The position numbers and the translations under genes were made by a program. The notes below the pieces were generated by a model. That model ran no database searches and had not been told where the DNA came from. It saw only the letters and a program-made list of their open reading frames with translations. From Mariannaea sp. PMI_226 (taxonomy: Eukaryota; Ascomycota; Sordariomycetes; Hypocreales; Nectriaceae), in NCBI GenBank assembly GCA_024336345.1, contig JANFOG010000002.1, positions 1,860,001 to 1,924,000 on the forward strand: DNA of 64,000 nucleotides, in the 5' to 3' direction. Every line of letters starts with the position of its first letter. The first letter of the stretch is position 1. Below are positions 46,214 through 58,504 of this stretch, one piece after another.

Positions 46214-47407
46214 CTAGACGGCACGGTCATTAGAACAAGGCTGGATCTCTACATCCACTGGGCTTGTCCGAGTACTTCGAAATTTTTCGTTTGCATCAGG
46301 TGTTGGAGACTCTGAATCTGCACTCCATGCTGGTCGAAGCGAAGACATAGAGGGTAGCGAGCACCTATCAACTGATCGTATGTAACTTTCAAGACCGCTT
46401 TCACTTCCCGTTCGCCCATCGTTGGTGATACAAGATCCGTTTTGAGGCGTGTGGGGGAATTCTTCCATCTCCTCATGAGAGGCTAAATATTGAGAAGGCA
46501 TTTCGAAGTCATCACTTCGAACGGTTGCCATATCAGACTGAATTCCATTATCATCATCGTGCCTAACATCATGGTGAGAATAAATCTCCGTCCTACCACT
46601 CTGACAAATATCTTGGGTCTGGCAGCTTTTGACCACTTGAACAGGGCTGATGCTGTGGCATCCTTTGGATTGAGAAGAGTATGATGCTTGAGAATGTCTA
46701 TTTCTCGATTGGGACTCGCTTTGCCTTACCTCCAGTTGATCACCCGGAGTCTGAGATCGAGAGAATGGAGGCGTTCCGTGCGCTGATGTACTTGGTATGG
46801 TCGAGGCTCTCCCGATAGGGAGCCTGAAAGCTCGGCATATTCTTTGTCTCCAGGTAGGCTGCCGAGGAGGCAAACCTATCAAAGAGGGTGACAAGTCACG
46901 AGGGACTGGGTGCTTAGGAGGGTAGACTGACTGGAAATGCGACTGTGACTGATAGGGAGCTAAAGGGTAGATCATTTGTACTGGGGGTTGAGTGGACTGG
47001 ATTGGAACACGTCCATCTGTAGTCATATTCACAGGTACTTGAGGCGATGTCGGGATTGTGTATCCTGCTGAGGGATACAGAACCGGCTGGTATACCGGTC
47101 CCATTTGATACTGCTGGTGGGCATACGGCTGCACCATAACAACTGGATGATTCGATACCCTGCGACGTCGCCTACGTGAGCGCTGTCGTGTGAGTTCAAT
47201 TTCTTGGTGAGATGAAGTTATCTTGCCCAAGTAGTACATGTAGGCGAGGATTAGCACCACAGATGTGACGACAATGCTGAAAATGATACCGAATTTCTGA
47301 ACTTCTGTCAAACAGTTCCAGCCTGAGCAGTTGCTGTCTCGGCGGCCGATCGGGTGACCCGACGGAAAATCTCCCAAGCCACGAATGGCATAAGTATTGA
47401 GTCTCAT
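46214..47407 (-). CDS. Uncharacterised single-pass membrane protein with Arg-rich juxtamembrane segment
   Basis: An intronless frame of 397 residues. The start is the first ATG in frame. The N-terminal 38 residues include two Cys in CSGWNC. A membrane helix spans about 39-60 (FGIIFSIVVTSVVLILAYMYYL), followed by a dense basic patch (QRSRRRRRRV, residues 75-84) and a long Pro/Gln/Tyr- and Ser-rich tail with no domain. The positive-inside rule puts the tail in the cytosol and the short Cys-containing end outside (inference). There is no signal peptide. I know proteins of similar layout from other filamentous ascomycetes but no assigned function. It is divergent from CTR9. Confidence 0.72.
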   Translation of the reverse strand: MRLNTYAIRGLGDFPSGHPIGRRDSNCSGWNCLTEVQKFGIIFSIVVTSVVLILAYMYYLGKITSSHQEIELTRQRSRRRRRRVSNHPVVMVQPYAHQQYQMGPVYQPVLYPSAGYTIPTSPQVPVNMTTDGRVPIQSTQPPVQMIYPLAPYQSQSHFQSVYPPKHPVPRDLSPSLIGLPPRQPTWRQRICRAFRLPIGRASTIPSTSAHGTPPFSRSQTPGDQLEVRQSESQSRNRHSQASYSSQSKGCHSISPVQVVKSCQTQDICQSGRTEIYSHHDVRHDDDNGIQSDMATVRSDDFEMPSQYLASHEEMEEFPHTPQNGSCITNDGRTGSESGLESYIRSVDRCSLPSMSSLRPAWSADSESPTPDANEKFRSTRTSPVDVEIQPCSNDRAV

Positions 47408-48775
47408 CCCAAGTCACGTAACTCAAGGCAGATTTCTGGAGCCGTCTTGTTGATGCCCTGGTTGCTGTATCTCAGGGTATAGGTCTACCCAACAAAACAC
47501 TCTCGTGCTGGAACCTTTTCATGCAATTTAGGAGAAGAAGATAAAACCAGAAGGAGTTGGCAGAGCGGACAGGCCAGGGGAATCACGTACTTTTCAGCAG
47601 TGAATGAGGGTAAGGTAGATACCTAGGTAATCGAGTACTGATTGCAAGGCAGGAGTACACAACTGCGTGGACGTATAGCTGACAGCCAATCACTTGAACT
47701 GAGGTAGGTACCTAAGGCCTCAAATTCTTGATATTTAACCCACAAGGCAGGTTGTTACTACCTACTTTGCGGTAGGGTAATTAGATAGGCTATATATTTA
47801 AACAATCTGCTCATAGGTTACTTACATACCTAAGAGACATATATTTAGTTAACCATTTTATATATTGTAAATTGTAAGCACATGCCTACATAAGCAAAAC
47901 AGTTTCATAGATATAATAATAATAATAATAGCAATTTGAACTAAAAAATTTTTTAGCATACTTAACCTATTTATATTACCAAAACTTTCTGTTTGAACTT
48001 CATATAATATTACATTAATTTAAGGTAGAAGAAGATTGCCACTCCTGCTATAGATTACATATGTATATAAATGAGATACTTAGGCTTTGTATTCTGACTG
48101 ACGTACGAGTAACTGATCTCGTGAGGTTATTTGAGCCACGACAAGTCCAGAGATAATGTCGGAAGTTAAAGAGCCGAATGTGCCATAGGGAATATGACAA
48201 CTACGTGGGAAACGTGCGGCACTCATTAGTGGACGATTGATTTTGTTTTTCAGCTTGGTAGTTGGAAATAGATATTTTGGTAACCTACGAACTGAGTTGG
48301 GGCTCACCTTCGCCCAGCGCAACGGACCCCTATAAGCTCCAACTCAACCAGCCATTGGTTTGCAGGTGCCCCCGCCGGAACACTCCCTACAGTTCCGAAT
48401 TGGCACGTACCAGGGTACCTCCAGCCAGTCAGATGGAAGCACGGGCCACACTCTGTGTTTTGTCCACTTGAGGCTTGGAGTAATTCTCATCAACTGACGA
48501 CAAAGCAAATTTAAACACGACAGCCTCACTCGCGACTCGCCATCGTCATTTCGTTCTCGGCCATAAAAATCAACACCATCTACCGAAGTCCTCAGGTATC
48601 GCGATTGGCTATGAACTGTGGGCTTTGAGTTGACAAATGAGCTGCTAGTTCTTTGTCTCGAGGCGCATTGCTAGCTCTCTGCGACGCGTTCCTCTATCCA
48701 GTTCTCCAACCCCCGTTCTAATCGTTCTAATCTTCATCTCTGCGACCACAACCTCGAAAAAGCCATCCGATCGCC
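47408..48775. other. Divergent promoter region with AT-rich island
   Basis: No gene is seen. The interval separates the membrane-protein gene and CTR9, both transcribed outward. TAGGTACCTA-type motifs lie at about 47615-47720. An AT-rich island spans about 47740-48080 and includes an ATA microsatellite. The last 200 bases are the CTR9 leader. Confidence 0.6.
47740..48080. repeat. AT-rich island with ATA microsatellite
   Basis: The composition changes sharply to mostly A and T for about 340 bases, rich in TATATA and TTAATTTAA words, with an ATA/TAA run at 47913-47930. Flanking DNA is near 50 percent GC. It could be a RIP-decayed fragment, a nucleosome-free promoter segment or a replication start, but nothing in the sequence decides this. 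Confidence 0.6.
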
Positions 48776-51700
48776 ATGGCGACCCTTCAAAATGGCGCTG
48801 CAAATAGTCTCAACGGCGAGACTGCGGCCGGGCCCGTGAGCACCAGGTTCACTGACATCCCTTCCGCGATCGATATTCCGGTTCAGGGCGACCAGGAAGA
48901 TGAGGCTGTTGAGATTGATCTCGAGCTTCTCGTCGATGATCCCACGGAGCTTTGCACTCTTTTCGAAAACGAACGCGCTGCAAAAACGTATTGGATGACG
49001 GTCGCACTCGCATATGCGAAACAACACAAAATCGACCATGCCATCGAGATGCTCATCCGTGGCGGTGCCGCCATACAAAGCAACAGCACGAACCCGCGTG
49101 ATAAAGTCAGCATGATCTGCTGTTTATGTTGGATGTACCTATGGAAAAGCCGAGAAGCTCCTCGTCTACCCCCAGATGGGAGCCGAGTATCCGAGGCGAA
49201 GACGAAGGAATACTACCTGCAGTTGGCGACGTCTTCCCTAAACGATGCTGCCCGACTAAACCCTTCATTCCCCCCTATTTTCTTGGCCCGTGGAGTTCTC
49301 TTGCTTCTGAGAGCGTCTCTGCAGGCGCCATCTAAGACGGCTGGGGGCATTGGGTCTGAGAAGAATGAGCTTCTCAAGACGGCGATCAAATCATTTGATG
49401 ACGCCCTTCGAGTTTCCCAGGGCAAAAATATGCTTGCATTGATGGGAAAGGCACGCGCTCTCTTCTCAATGCACAAATACCCTGAATCCCTTGCCATTTA
49501 CCAAGATGTTTTACAGAAAATGCCTGACTTGGTGGACCCCGACCCTCGAATAGGTATTGGTTGCTGTTTTTGGCAACTTGGTTTCAAGGAAGATGCGAAA
49601 ATAGCATGGGAGAGATGCCTAGAGATCAACCCTGATTCCAAAGTTGCCAACATTCTTCTAGGCCTGTTTTATCTCGATGCCAGTGGACATGTTCCTGTCA
49701 ACAGCGACGAGTTTCTCACACTGTACAAAAAGGCGATGACCCAATACACCCAGAAGTCATTCAAGCTCGACAGAGATCTCCCCATTACCTGCTCGACATT
49801 TGCTGGCTTCTTTCTATCCAAGAAGAACTGGGACAATGCAGAGAAGCTCGCCACCAAGGCAATTCACAACACAGACGTGAACGCTATTGCTAGTGACGGC
49901 TGGTATCTTCTCGCACGAAAAGAGCATTACGCAGGCAACACCGAGCGTGCAAGCGATTATTACAGACGGTCCGATGACGCGCGTGGAGGAACCGAGACCG
50001 GTTATCTCCCTGCCAAATTTGGCGTCGCCCAGTTGTCCGTACTAAAGAACGATCTTGGCGAGGCTAAGCTTCGACTGGAAAAGATGATTCAGCAATCAAA
50101 GAGCCACGAAGCAATGATTCTTCTTGGTACATTGTACGCGGAAGAAGTTTTTGAGAATCAGTACGGTGACAGCAAGGAGGACAAGTCAGCTGAGCTGAAG
50201 AAAGCCGTTGGCCTCCTAGAAGGTGTTCGAAGCGCTTGGAAAGATCCTAAGAAGACCATTGCTCCGGACGCCTCGGTTCTACTGAACCTGGCACGTCTTT
50301 ATGAGACTGACCATCCGGAGAAAGCACTACAGTGCTTGCAGCAAGTGGAACAGCTTGAGCTTGACCAGATTCCCGCCTCCGAGCAGCCCAAAGATTTGAC
50401 AGATGAAGGCGAGGTTCGCGCCGCCCTCCGAAAATTTCTACCTCCACAACTTTTGAACAACATCGGTTGCTTCCACTCTCAAGCAGAGAAGCATGATCTC
50501 GCTAGCGAGATGTTTGAGGCAGCCTTGGGCGCCTGTATGAAGATTGGCGAGCAGGACCCTGATATGGACACCGACGCTCTGGTCTCAACCATCAGCTTCA
50601 ACCTCGGCAGGAGTTACGAGTCACGGGGCCTTACGGACAAGGCCGTAGAGGTGTACGAAGGTCTTCTCGCTCGGCATGACGACTACACCGACGCCCAGGC
50701 CAGACTCGCCTACATCAAGCTCAGGAAGAACCCTAACAAGGAAGGCCCAGACGCGGTTGCCAAGCTTTATCAGGAGAACAACACGGACCTTGAGGTTCGT
50801 GCGCTCTACGGATGGTATCTTGGTAAGGTCCACTCAAGAAAGCGCCCGGCAAACATTGGCGAAGACCCTGAGTTCCGCCATTACAAGCACACTCTTCAGA
50901 ATTACGACAAACACGATCGTCATGCTTTGATCGGAATGGGCAATCTTTACTTGGCCCAAGCGAGAGAGATGCGACGCGAATCTGAATCTGACAAGCAGAA
51001 AAGGAGCGCTACGTACGGCAAAGCAGTCGAATTCTTTGAAAAAGCGCTTTCTCTTGACCCCAAATGTGCCTATGCTGCCCAGGGCGTCGCCATCGCTCTC
51101 GTTGAGGACAAGAAGGACCTGAAAACGGCGCTTGGCATCTTTAGCAAGGTTCGTGAGACGCTCCGAGATTCTCACCTGTACGTCAATTTGGGACACATCT
51201 ATGCCGAATTAAGACAATACTCGAAGGCTATCGAACATTATGAGATTGCTCTTTCTCGAGATGGAAAGGCTAACGATCCTACTATTCTTTCGTGTTTGGG
51301 CCGGACATGGTTGAACCGGGGTCGTGCAGAACGCGACATTGATGCTTACAACAAGTCTCTTGAATGCGCAAGAAAGGTAACTCTACTCAACCCTCAGCCT
51401 TCCCAGGATGCTGTATCATTGTGCTAACCCAACCGTCCAGGCCCTCGAGGTAGCCCCCGAACAGGTTCATTATAAGTTCAACGTTGCATTTGTGCAAATT
51501 CAACTTGTTACCACGATTCAGGCACTACCGGAGAACAAGCGCACGTCAGAACAGCTTGAAAAGGCTGCAGATGGTTTGGAAGCTGCAATTACATCACTAG
51601 AGGAGATTGCCGCCCATCCTCAAACGCCATATCCTAAGCATGATGTCGAGCAGCGTGCTAACATGGCTCGCAACACCTTGCGAAAGCAGGTCGAGAGAGC

Positions 51701-52475
51701 CATCGGCAAGCAAAAGGAGTGGGAGGAGAAGAATAAGGAAAAAATCCAGGCTGCCAAAGACCAGCGAGAAGCTGAGCTCAGACGCCGTGAGGAAGAGCGC
51801 CAAAAAGTATTGGAGCAGGAGAAGGAGCGACAGGACAAGATCAAGAAGGAGCGTGAAGCTATTGCCGCCAGAGATCGAGCTCTTCTTGAGGAGCGTCAAG
51901 CAGAAGAGCGTGCTCGCCAGGATGCTGAGCTAACCACAGACAGCGAGACCGGAGACAAGGTCAAGAGAAAACGCAAGCCGGCACCTCGACCTTCTGGCGA
52001 GCCGAGGCCAAAGAGAGCGGGAGGGAAGAAGAAGAAGAAGACAAATGAGCCAGACGGCGATTCAGACGAAGAGACGCAAACTAAAAAGCGACGCCGTCTA
52101 ACCAAGAAGGAATCAGCAAAGTATAAGTCTGCTGAAATTGTCGTTGACAGCGATGAAGACGAAGACGCTTTGGACCGTGCCGATCGAGAGCTCGATCGAG
52201 AGGAGACTCCTCTCGAAGAAGCAGACGAAGACGCAGCTGATGGACGGATGGATGTCGACGAGTCCGATCGAGGCGATGACAACGATGAGGATGACGATGA
52301 GATGGCCCCACGTTCGCAACACAAGCGGGCGCGCCGAGGGCGTGTTCTTGAAAGCGAGGACGAAGATGAAGATGAGGGACCATCTACACGGGCTAGGAAT
52401 GCCTCAGACGACGAGGATGGTGATCGCCAAGCTGATACTAGTATGGCGGATGCAGGTGATGATGATGAGGAGTGA
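48776..52475 (+). CDS. ctr9: Ctr9, TPR scaffold subunit of the PAF1 complex
   Basis: Exons 48776-51376 and 51441-52475 give 1211 residues. The body is a long series of TPR motifs (roughly residues 60-900), with typical pairs such as KAVEFFEKALSLDPKCAYA and KAIEHYEIALSRD. A Glu/Lys/Arg-rich coiled-coil region follows (about 930-1030), then basic stretches (KRKRKPAPRP, GGKKKKKT) that look like nuclear localisation signals, and a very acidic tail. Size, order and tail match fungal Ctr9/Tpr1. Known role: scaffold of PAF1C on elongating RNA polymerase II, needed for H2B ubiquitination and H3K4/K36 methylation. The start at 48776 is in a GCCATGG context. The one intron is phase 0. Confidence 0.95.
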
Positions 52476-52991
52476 AGGGTTCAGTCATTTGAAGGGGAAA
52501 CATAGTTTAAAGAAAAAGCTCACGTGCGCTAAAATGCCTGGGGGAGGCGGCGATGGTTGGCAGGGTGTATTGTACAGTAAATAATAGGTCGTGGTTAGAT
52601 ACTTGAGTAACAATATGGAAAAGGCAAGATGGACAGCGTGCTTGCGAATAGGTTGTTATCATTTCTATCGTGCTCGGTATTGAAGATTGTGGTGCCACGA
52701 CGTGGAAAGCCTTCCACCTCATAAGATAGATGGCTTGACTACATACTCAGGTATCGGCGACAGCAACTTCTAATTGTAAAACATGACATGACTTGTCTAT
52801 GGCATCAATGCATCTCGTGACATATTACTAGTAAAGTCGTCAACGGCCTCTATAAAGACACCACTCAATGAGTCACCTGAGGCTCTTCCCTACATCCCCC
52901 CTTCCCATATCCAGGTAGGTGTGAGCCAGTGAGGGGGAGGTTAGATCCATCAAGCAAGCCGCGCGGGGGTTGCTGCACGTTGTAAAGATGC
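52476..52991. other. Convergent 3' region between CTR9 and CBR1
   Basis: Only 516 bases separate the two stop codons, so the 3' UTRs of the two genes are likely to lie very close or overlap. No gene is seen here. Confidence 0.6.
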
Positions 52992-54163
<1,172 letters not shown>

Positions 54164-57126
54164 TGTCCGAGCGGGCGTGGTTGTTTCCCCACGAAGAAGA
54201 GATGTGATACTGGAGGAGGTATTTCGATCACCCAACAAACTGCTGGGGTTGGAGGGGAAAGCTGGATGATGACGAGGAGAATCAGAACCAGCAACAGGTC
54301 GCGCGCGTAAGGAGAGAGGGCGAGGGGAGCAATATAAAGACGGCTAGACCCCAGAGCACGCCTCAGATAGGAATTGGGACGCGATCTAAGGCGAGTGATG
54401 GTGCGTAGTGAGGAGAAAGCGGAAGGCCGAAGGACACCAAAATGCCAATGTTGGACTGTTTCGTTGAATTCTGCCGATCGCTAGGATTTTCCAAATTAGG
54501 TAAAGGCGGGTCCTGGGCGGTGTCGAAGAGTGGTTTTTTTTCCCCCCCAGAGAAAGTGTCAAGCAAGTGGGAAAGTGGGATGTGGAAATAGGGTTATAGT
54601 TGATCCGATAGGCGGTCTTGGCATCAGTACCTGAGACCTTCAGCCCAAGTATGCGCCACGCCAGTTGCCACATTATTTCAGCCACGTCACACTTCCGACG
54701 TTCAAGCCACTGTACGCCAGCACCCGCACCGTCCTGCCATGTACGTACTACGCTGCGGCAACCCCTGAAAGCTTCAACGTAGGCTGTTTGGTGAGGAGCA
54801 CGTCATGGAGCTTCTCCAAATACCGTAATCAACGGGAATGGATAAGCTCGATCCACCTTTTTTGATGCTTCGGAGCTGGCTCAGGTTGGGTCAGGCGCAA
54901 AGCAATGACCCCGTTCCCTTAGCACAGGTAATTACTCATCCGCCTCGTGTTCGTTTCCCTGTCCAACAATACCGTATCTACTCCCACCAATACAACACCT
55001 GGGTAATCAAGCGCTCCGAAGTCGACTGTCTTGCAGGGCCAACCAGGGGCCACCCATGACAGTCGCTGAGGCCAAGGAGTGGATGAATACGACATATAAA
55101 CTTGATGCTCCTACGGAGTAGCCGGATTTCATTGCCTGGACAGCGAGAGGAGCAGGGACTTGGTTGTTCAGAAGCTACACATTCTGTTCTATCCTTGCCA
55201 GCAACTAGACAACGCCTGGCACTTTTGGTAGTCGAGAATCCAATGGGTCGAATCCTGTGCAGCAAGGACTCAAGTACTTCCTAGATGCGAGGTTCTGGCT
55301 CAGCCTGGATTTTAATGCCAATGTCGCGCTTGGCGCAGTCACTTACATTAGCTGCTTTGCAGGGAATCCATACAGCACTGCAAGCCGTCAAACACGGTGT
55401 GCTATCGACCTAGTGGGTGGCTTGGCCAGTTCAACCGGCGTGAAGACAGCGGCTCTGTTCGTATCCTCCGGTTCAGTTCATCGGTCAGGACGGCGTTGAT
55501 AATTATATCGTACCCTGTCGTCAGCTTCTCAGGCTAACAAGGCAAATGAGCTAAATTGGCAGAACAGGGCCCTTGATTGTAAATCACTAGGACGCTCTAC
55601 TTGATGCACTAAGGCTGGTGCGGCCAAGCGATACCATAAATACCTACATAGTACGCTTCAACTACTGTCTATCTACGAGATTTTGCTAGTTGAATGGGAA
55701 CATACGACAACATCGCAGGACAAAGCTACATCCCAACACGAGATATCTATACGACATGGTTCTGAACCATCCACCTCAGGGTATTGAGAGGGAAGTGTGT
55801 ACGTATGTGTGCATGCGTATGCCTATTTTACTGTCGAAATCTAGCGACATCCGCATGCGCATCCCAACGTGCCCCGTACTTGGCCCAAGTGTGCTAAATA
55901 CTTGGCCCAGGACCCCAAGTGTGCTAATTCTGTGAGCCGGGGCATGAAAATGTGTTGGTGGAGCTACTCATTAGCTTGAAGGAGTGGGGAGAGTGAACTG
56001 GGGCACCTCAGCTCAGCATGCATTGTGCAGTATAGAAGGTAGTGCATTATCTATCGACAAAGCCATTAAATTTTTTAGGTACGAACGCCCCCGCCGGTTA
56101 ACGGGTTAGAAGCGCATCAACGGCCGTGCCGCAATTTTTTTGTTTTACAATGAGAGGGGGGGGGAGAAGGAGGAGAAGGAGGGAAGCACGGAGGGTCCTC
56201 ATGGAGATATCATGACACCTTTACCCTGTTTTCTCCATGGTGGAGTTCTAACCCTTCGGAAGGTTGAACCACGCCATTTGCCATCTCAGTCGTTGAGAAC
56301 CGGGGTCTTTGGTCCTGAATTTTTCTATTTGCCTTCCATTTTCATTTGTACTCGGTTCTGTATTTCGATTCCGGTATTCGATTTGGGTGAGGCCCTGAGG
56401 GGAATTAGCCTGGTCGCAGACGGCACCATCCATCAATCTCTGTAATGGATATTTTACCGGTAGTTGCGGAACACAATTTGCCGCGGCAGGGCACATAGAA
56501 TCCTCAACGATCGAGATCTTTATTACAGATGCAAGGTAGATACATTGGTGTTGTTGCAAAGTAATTAGCCCCAAAATTGGCTCTCAGACCATCGCAGGAT
56601 CCAAGCTTCAGCTTATGATGTCTGGATGAAGCGACTTAGTCACTACCTAAACATACGTAGCTCCTGACGACATAGAGGAGGTGGTACGTAGTCTACATGC
56701 TCCAGTACGGGAGCTTACAATTCGCGTGAGTGTGTGAGAGCGAGTGTGTGTGGGCGGGTGGCGGACGGACGGGCGGCTTATCTGCCACAGGTAGGTAGAC
56801 TAGTGGACCATTGTTGGAGCACGCAGTCAAGCAGCCAAGCGTCCGACGTTGGACGATGATAAGGGAGCTTCTAGGCATCGTTGGCACAACTTCAGCGGCA
56901 CCTCTTCAGCGGTACCTCTTCAGCGGCACCTTAGGTACGTAGCATTTACTTACGCTCTATGGCGCACCAACCCAACCCATGACCTCCATACCGGATGGCC
57001 CATTGAGTATGTACGAATGCAGGAAGCACTTTGCAGACCTTGATAATGTTTCAAACAAAGGGTCTGAGTGAATGGAGACAGTCAGATTCTGGAGGGGCCT
57101 CGTTGGAATGCTCTCCCCGCCCAGAA

Positions 57127-57150
57127 CCACCCACCCACCCACCCACCCCC
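57127..57150. repeat. CCCA tetranucleotide repeat
   Basis: Five to six tandem ACCC units in gene-free DNA upstream of the PH-LRR gene. Confidence 0.75.
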
Positions 57151-57384
57151 TCGTCGGGCGCAACACAATGACGACGACGCAACGCTGCCATCGAGGACTC
57201 TCCGACACAAGCAACAAAGATCCATGGATGCTAGCGCGGAAAGCCGGCTGCTAAACTTGCTACTTGTGGGTGTTGCACATGGCCCACTACGAGACGGATG
57301 GGGCTCTTACATAGAACAGCTAGCTCCCTTTCATCATCAACAACACCAATCTACGTGAACGCTCACACCACCAAACAATCACCG

Positions 57385-57790
57385 AGCTTTGCCTCTCCTC
57401 CACTCGTTTCGCTCTTCTCAAAATCTTCTTCCCCCCGCCAACTTGTGTCTCTTCCGTGACTTCCCTCCCAATAAACTTCGCATTTCCTTTTTTTTTTTTC
57501 TCCCCTTGTCCTTTTTGCCTATTCCCTTCTGTCTCCCTTCAACTTGCCTTCTGTGCCCCCTCCACACCCTTCTCCGTCCTTTTCTCATCTGTGCCAACGG
57601 ACCGACTACGACGTACCTGTGGTGCTCACCTGCTAATTCGTCCTTCGTTTTCCTCTGTTTGCGCCACCAAACTAGCAGAGTGGCCACCCATCTTGGTGAA
57701 GCCTTCGCTCCGCTTCTCTTCCTGCCCCCTTCAAGTCATTTTTGTTGTTGTCCTGCCATCTCACTCTCTCTTTCGCCCCTAAGCCTGTTG
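57385..57790 (+). promoter_or_regulatory. CT-rich promoter/leader tract of the PH-LRR gene
   Basis: Over about 400 bases the + strand is dominated by C and T, including a T run at 57487-57500. It lies 700-1100 bases before the start codon at 58505, which suggests a long 5' leader, perhaps with an intron. Based on composition only. Confidence 0.4.
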
Positions 57791-58371
57791 ACTGAGAGCC
57801 TACTCTGCCAGCCTGTGGTTATCTTTGCCTGTCGCCCCGCCTCCTCCGTGTCTAGCTGCCCTCCAGCATGCCTACGAGGTGATCCAGACCTGTCCTGTTC
57901 TTGGGCCACCGCTCTTGGCCTCCTTGTCAGAAGAACCCTTGCCCTGTTCAGCTTGCAAGTTCGCCCGCTGTCTCTCGTAACTTCGTTTCTGCCAACACTG
58001 GCCCAGTGTAGCACTGTAAGTCTTTCACCTAAAGCATATATATTCATTGTCAGACTCTTCGATCAAAACCACAACTTTCGGTCAACAATTCCCAAATCAG
58101 TCATCGCTAAGAAGAAGCCCAGGCGCTACAGCCTTGCACGAGCGACGCATGCGGGGGGTCTTTGGCTGACTTCCACCAATTCCAAGACAAAAGTAACCGA
58201 GCTCTGAGACAGATTGACGTCGAACCGAGTTCTCGACCTTGAATTCTCTCCCGCCATTACTCATTCGTCTGATTGCCGTCCCGATTCCTCCACATACCCA
58301 GAAAAAAAATTGTCTAATTCTTATCCGAGTCCGGCCGTTTAGTCCTTCGAGTCGGTCTAGTTCTTGGCTTC

Positions 58372-58389
58372 ATGCAGAAAGGCCTTTGA
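58372..58389 (+). other. uORF, five codons (MQKGL), upstream of the PH-LRR gene
   Basis: ATG at 58372 opens a five-codon frame ending in TGA, 116 bases before the chosen start codon at 58505 and in a different frame. It would be translated if the leader includes this stretch unspliced. Confidence 0.4.
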
Positions 58390-58504
58390 GTTTCCGGCGA
58401 GCATTCACCTCATATACCGGTCTGCTGAATATATCAGACATAGCATAAAGTGGTCGACAGCTTCGATTAGCGATCGAAGCTGTTCTTTTTTTCATTTTTT
58501 CCTA

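Larger units (their letters stand above)
54164..58504. other. 4.3 kb gene-poor divergent region
   Basis: No gene is recognised on either strand. TACGGAGTA occurs at 55112-55120, a CCCA repeat at 57127-57150, and an extended pyrimidine-rich tract at about 57385-57790. The tract carries a 272-codon open frame (57389-58207) made mostly of Leu, Pro, Ser, Phe and Cys, as expected for translated CT-rich DNA, so it is read as leader sequence of the PH-LRR gene. A short uORF (MQKGL) is at 58372-58389. Confidence 0.55.

Noticed and set aside
57389..58207. 272-codon + strand open frame as a gene
   Set aside because: The product is a Leu/Pro/Ser/Phe/Cys mixture expected from CT-rich DNA, with no domain, and it fits a leader region.
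58364..58504. Upstream extension of the PH-LRR protein
   Set aside because: The open frame continues upstream but its first codon is TTG, not ATG; no in-frame ATG occurs before 58505.
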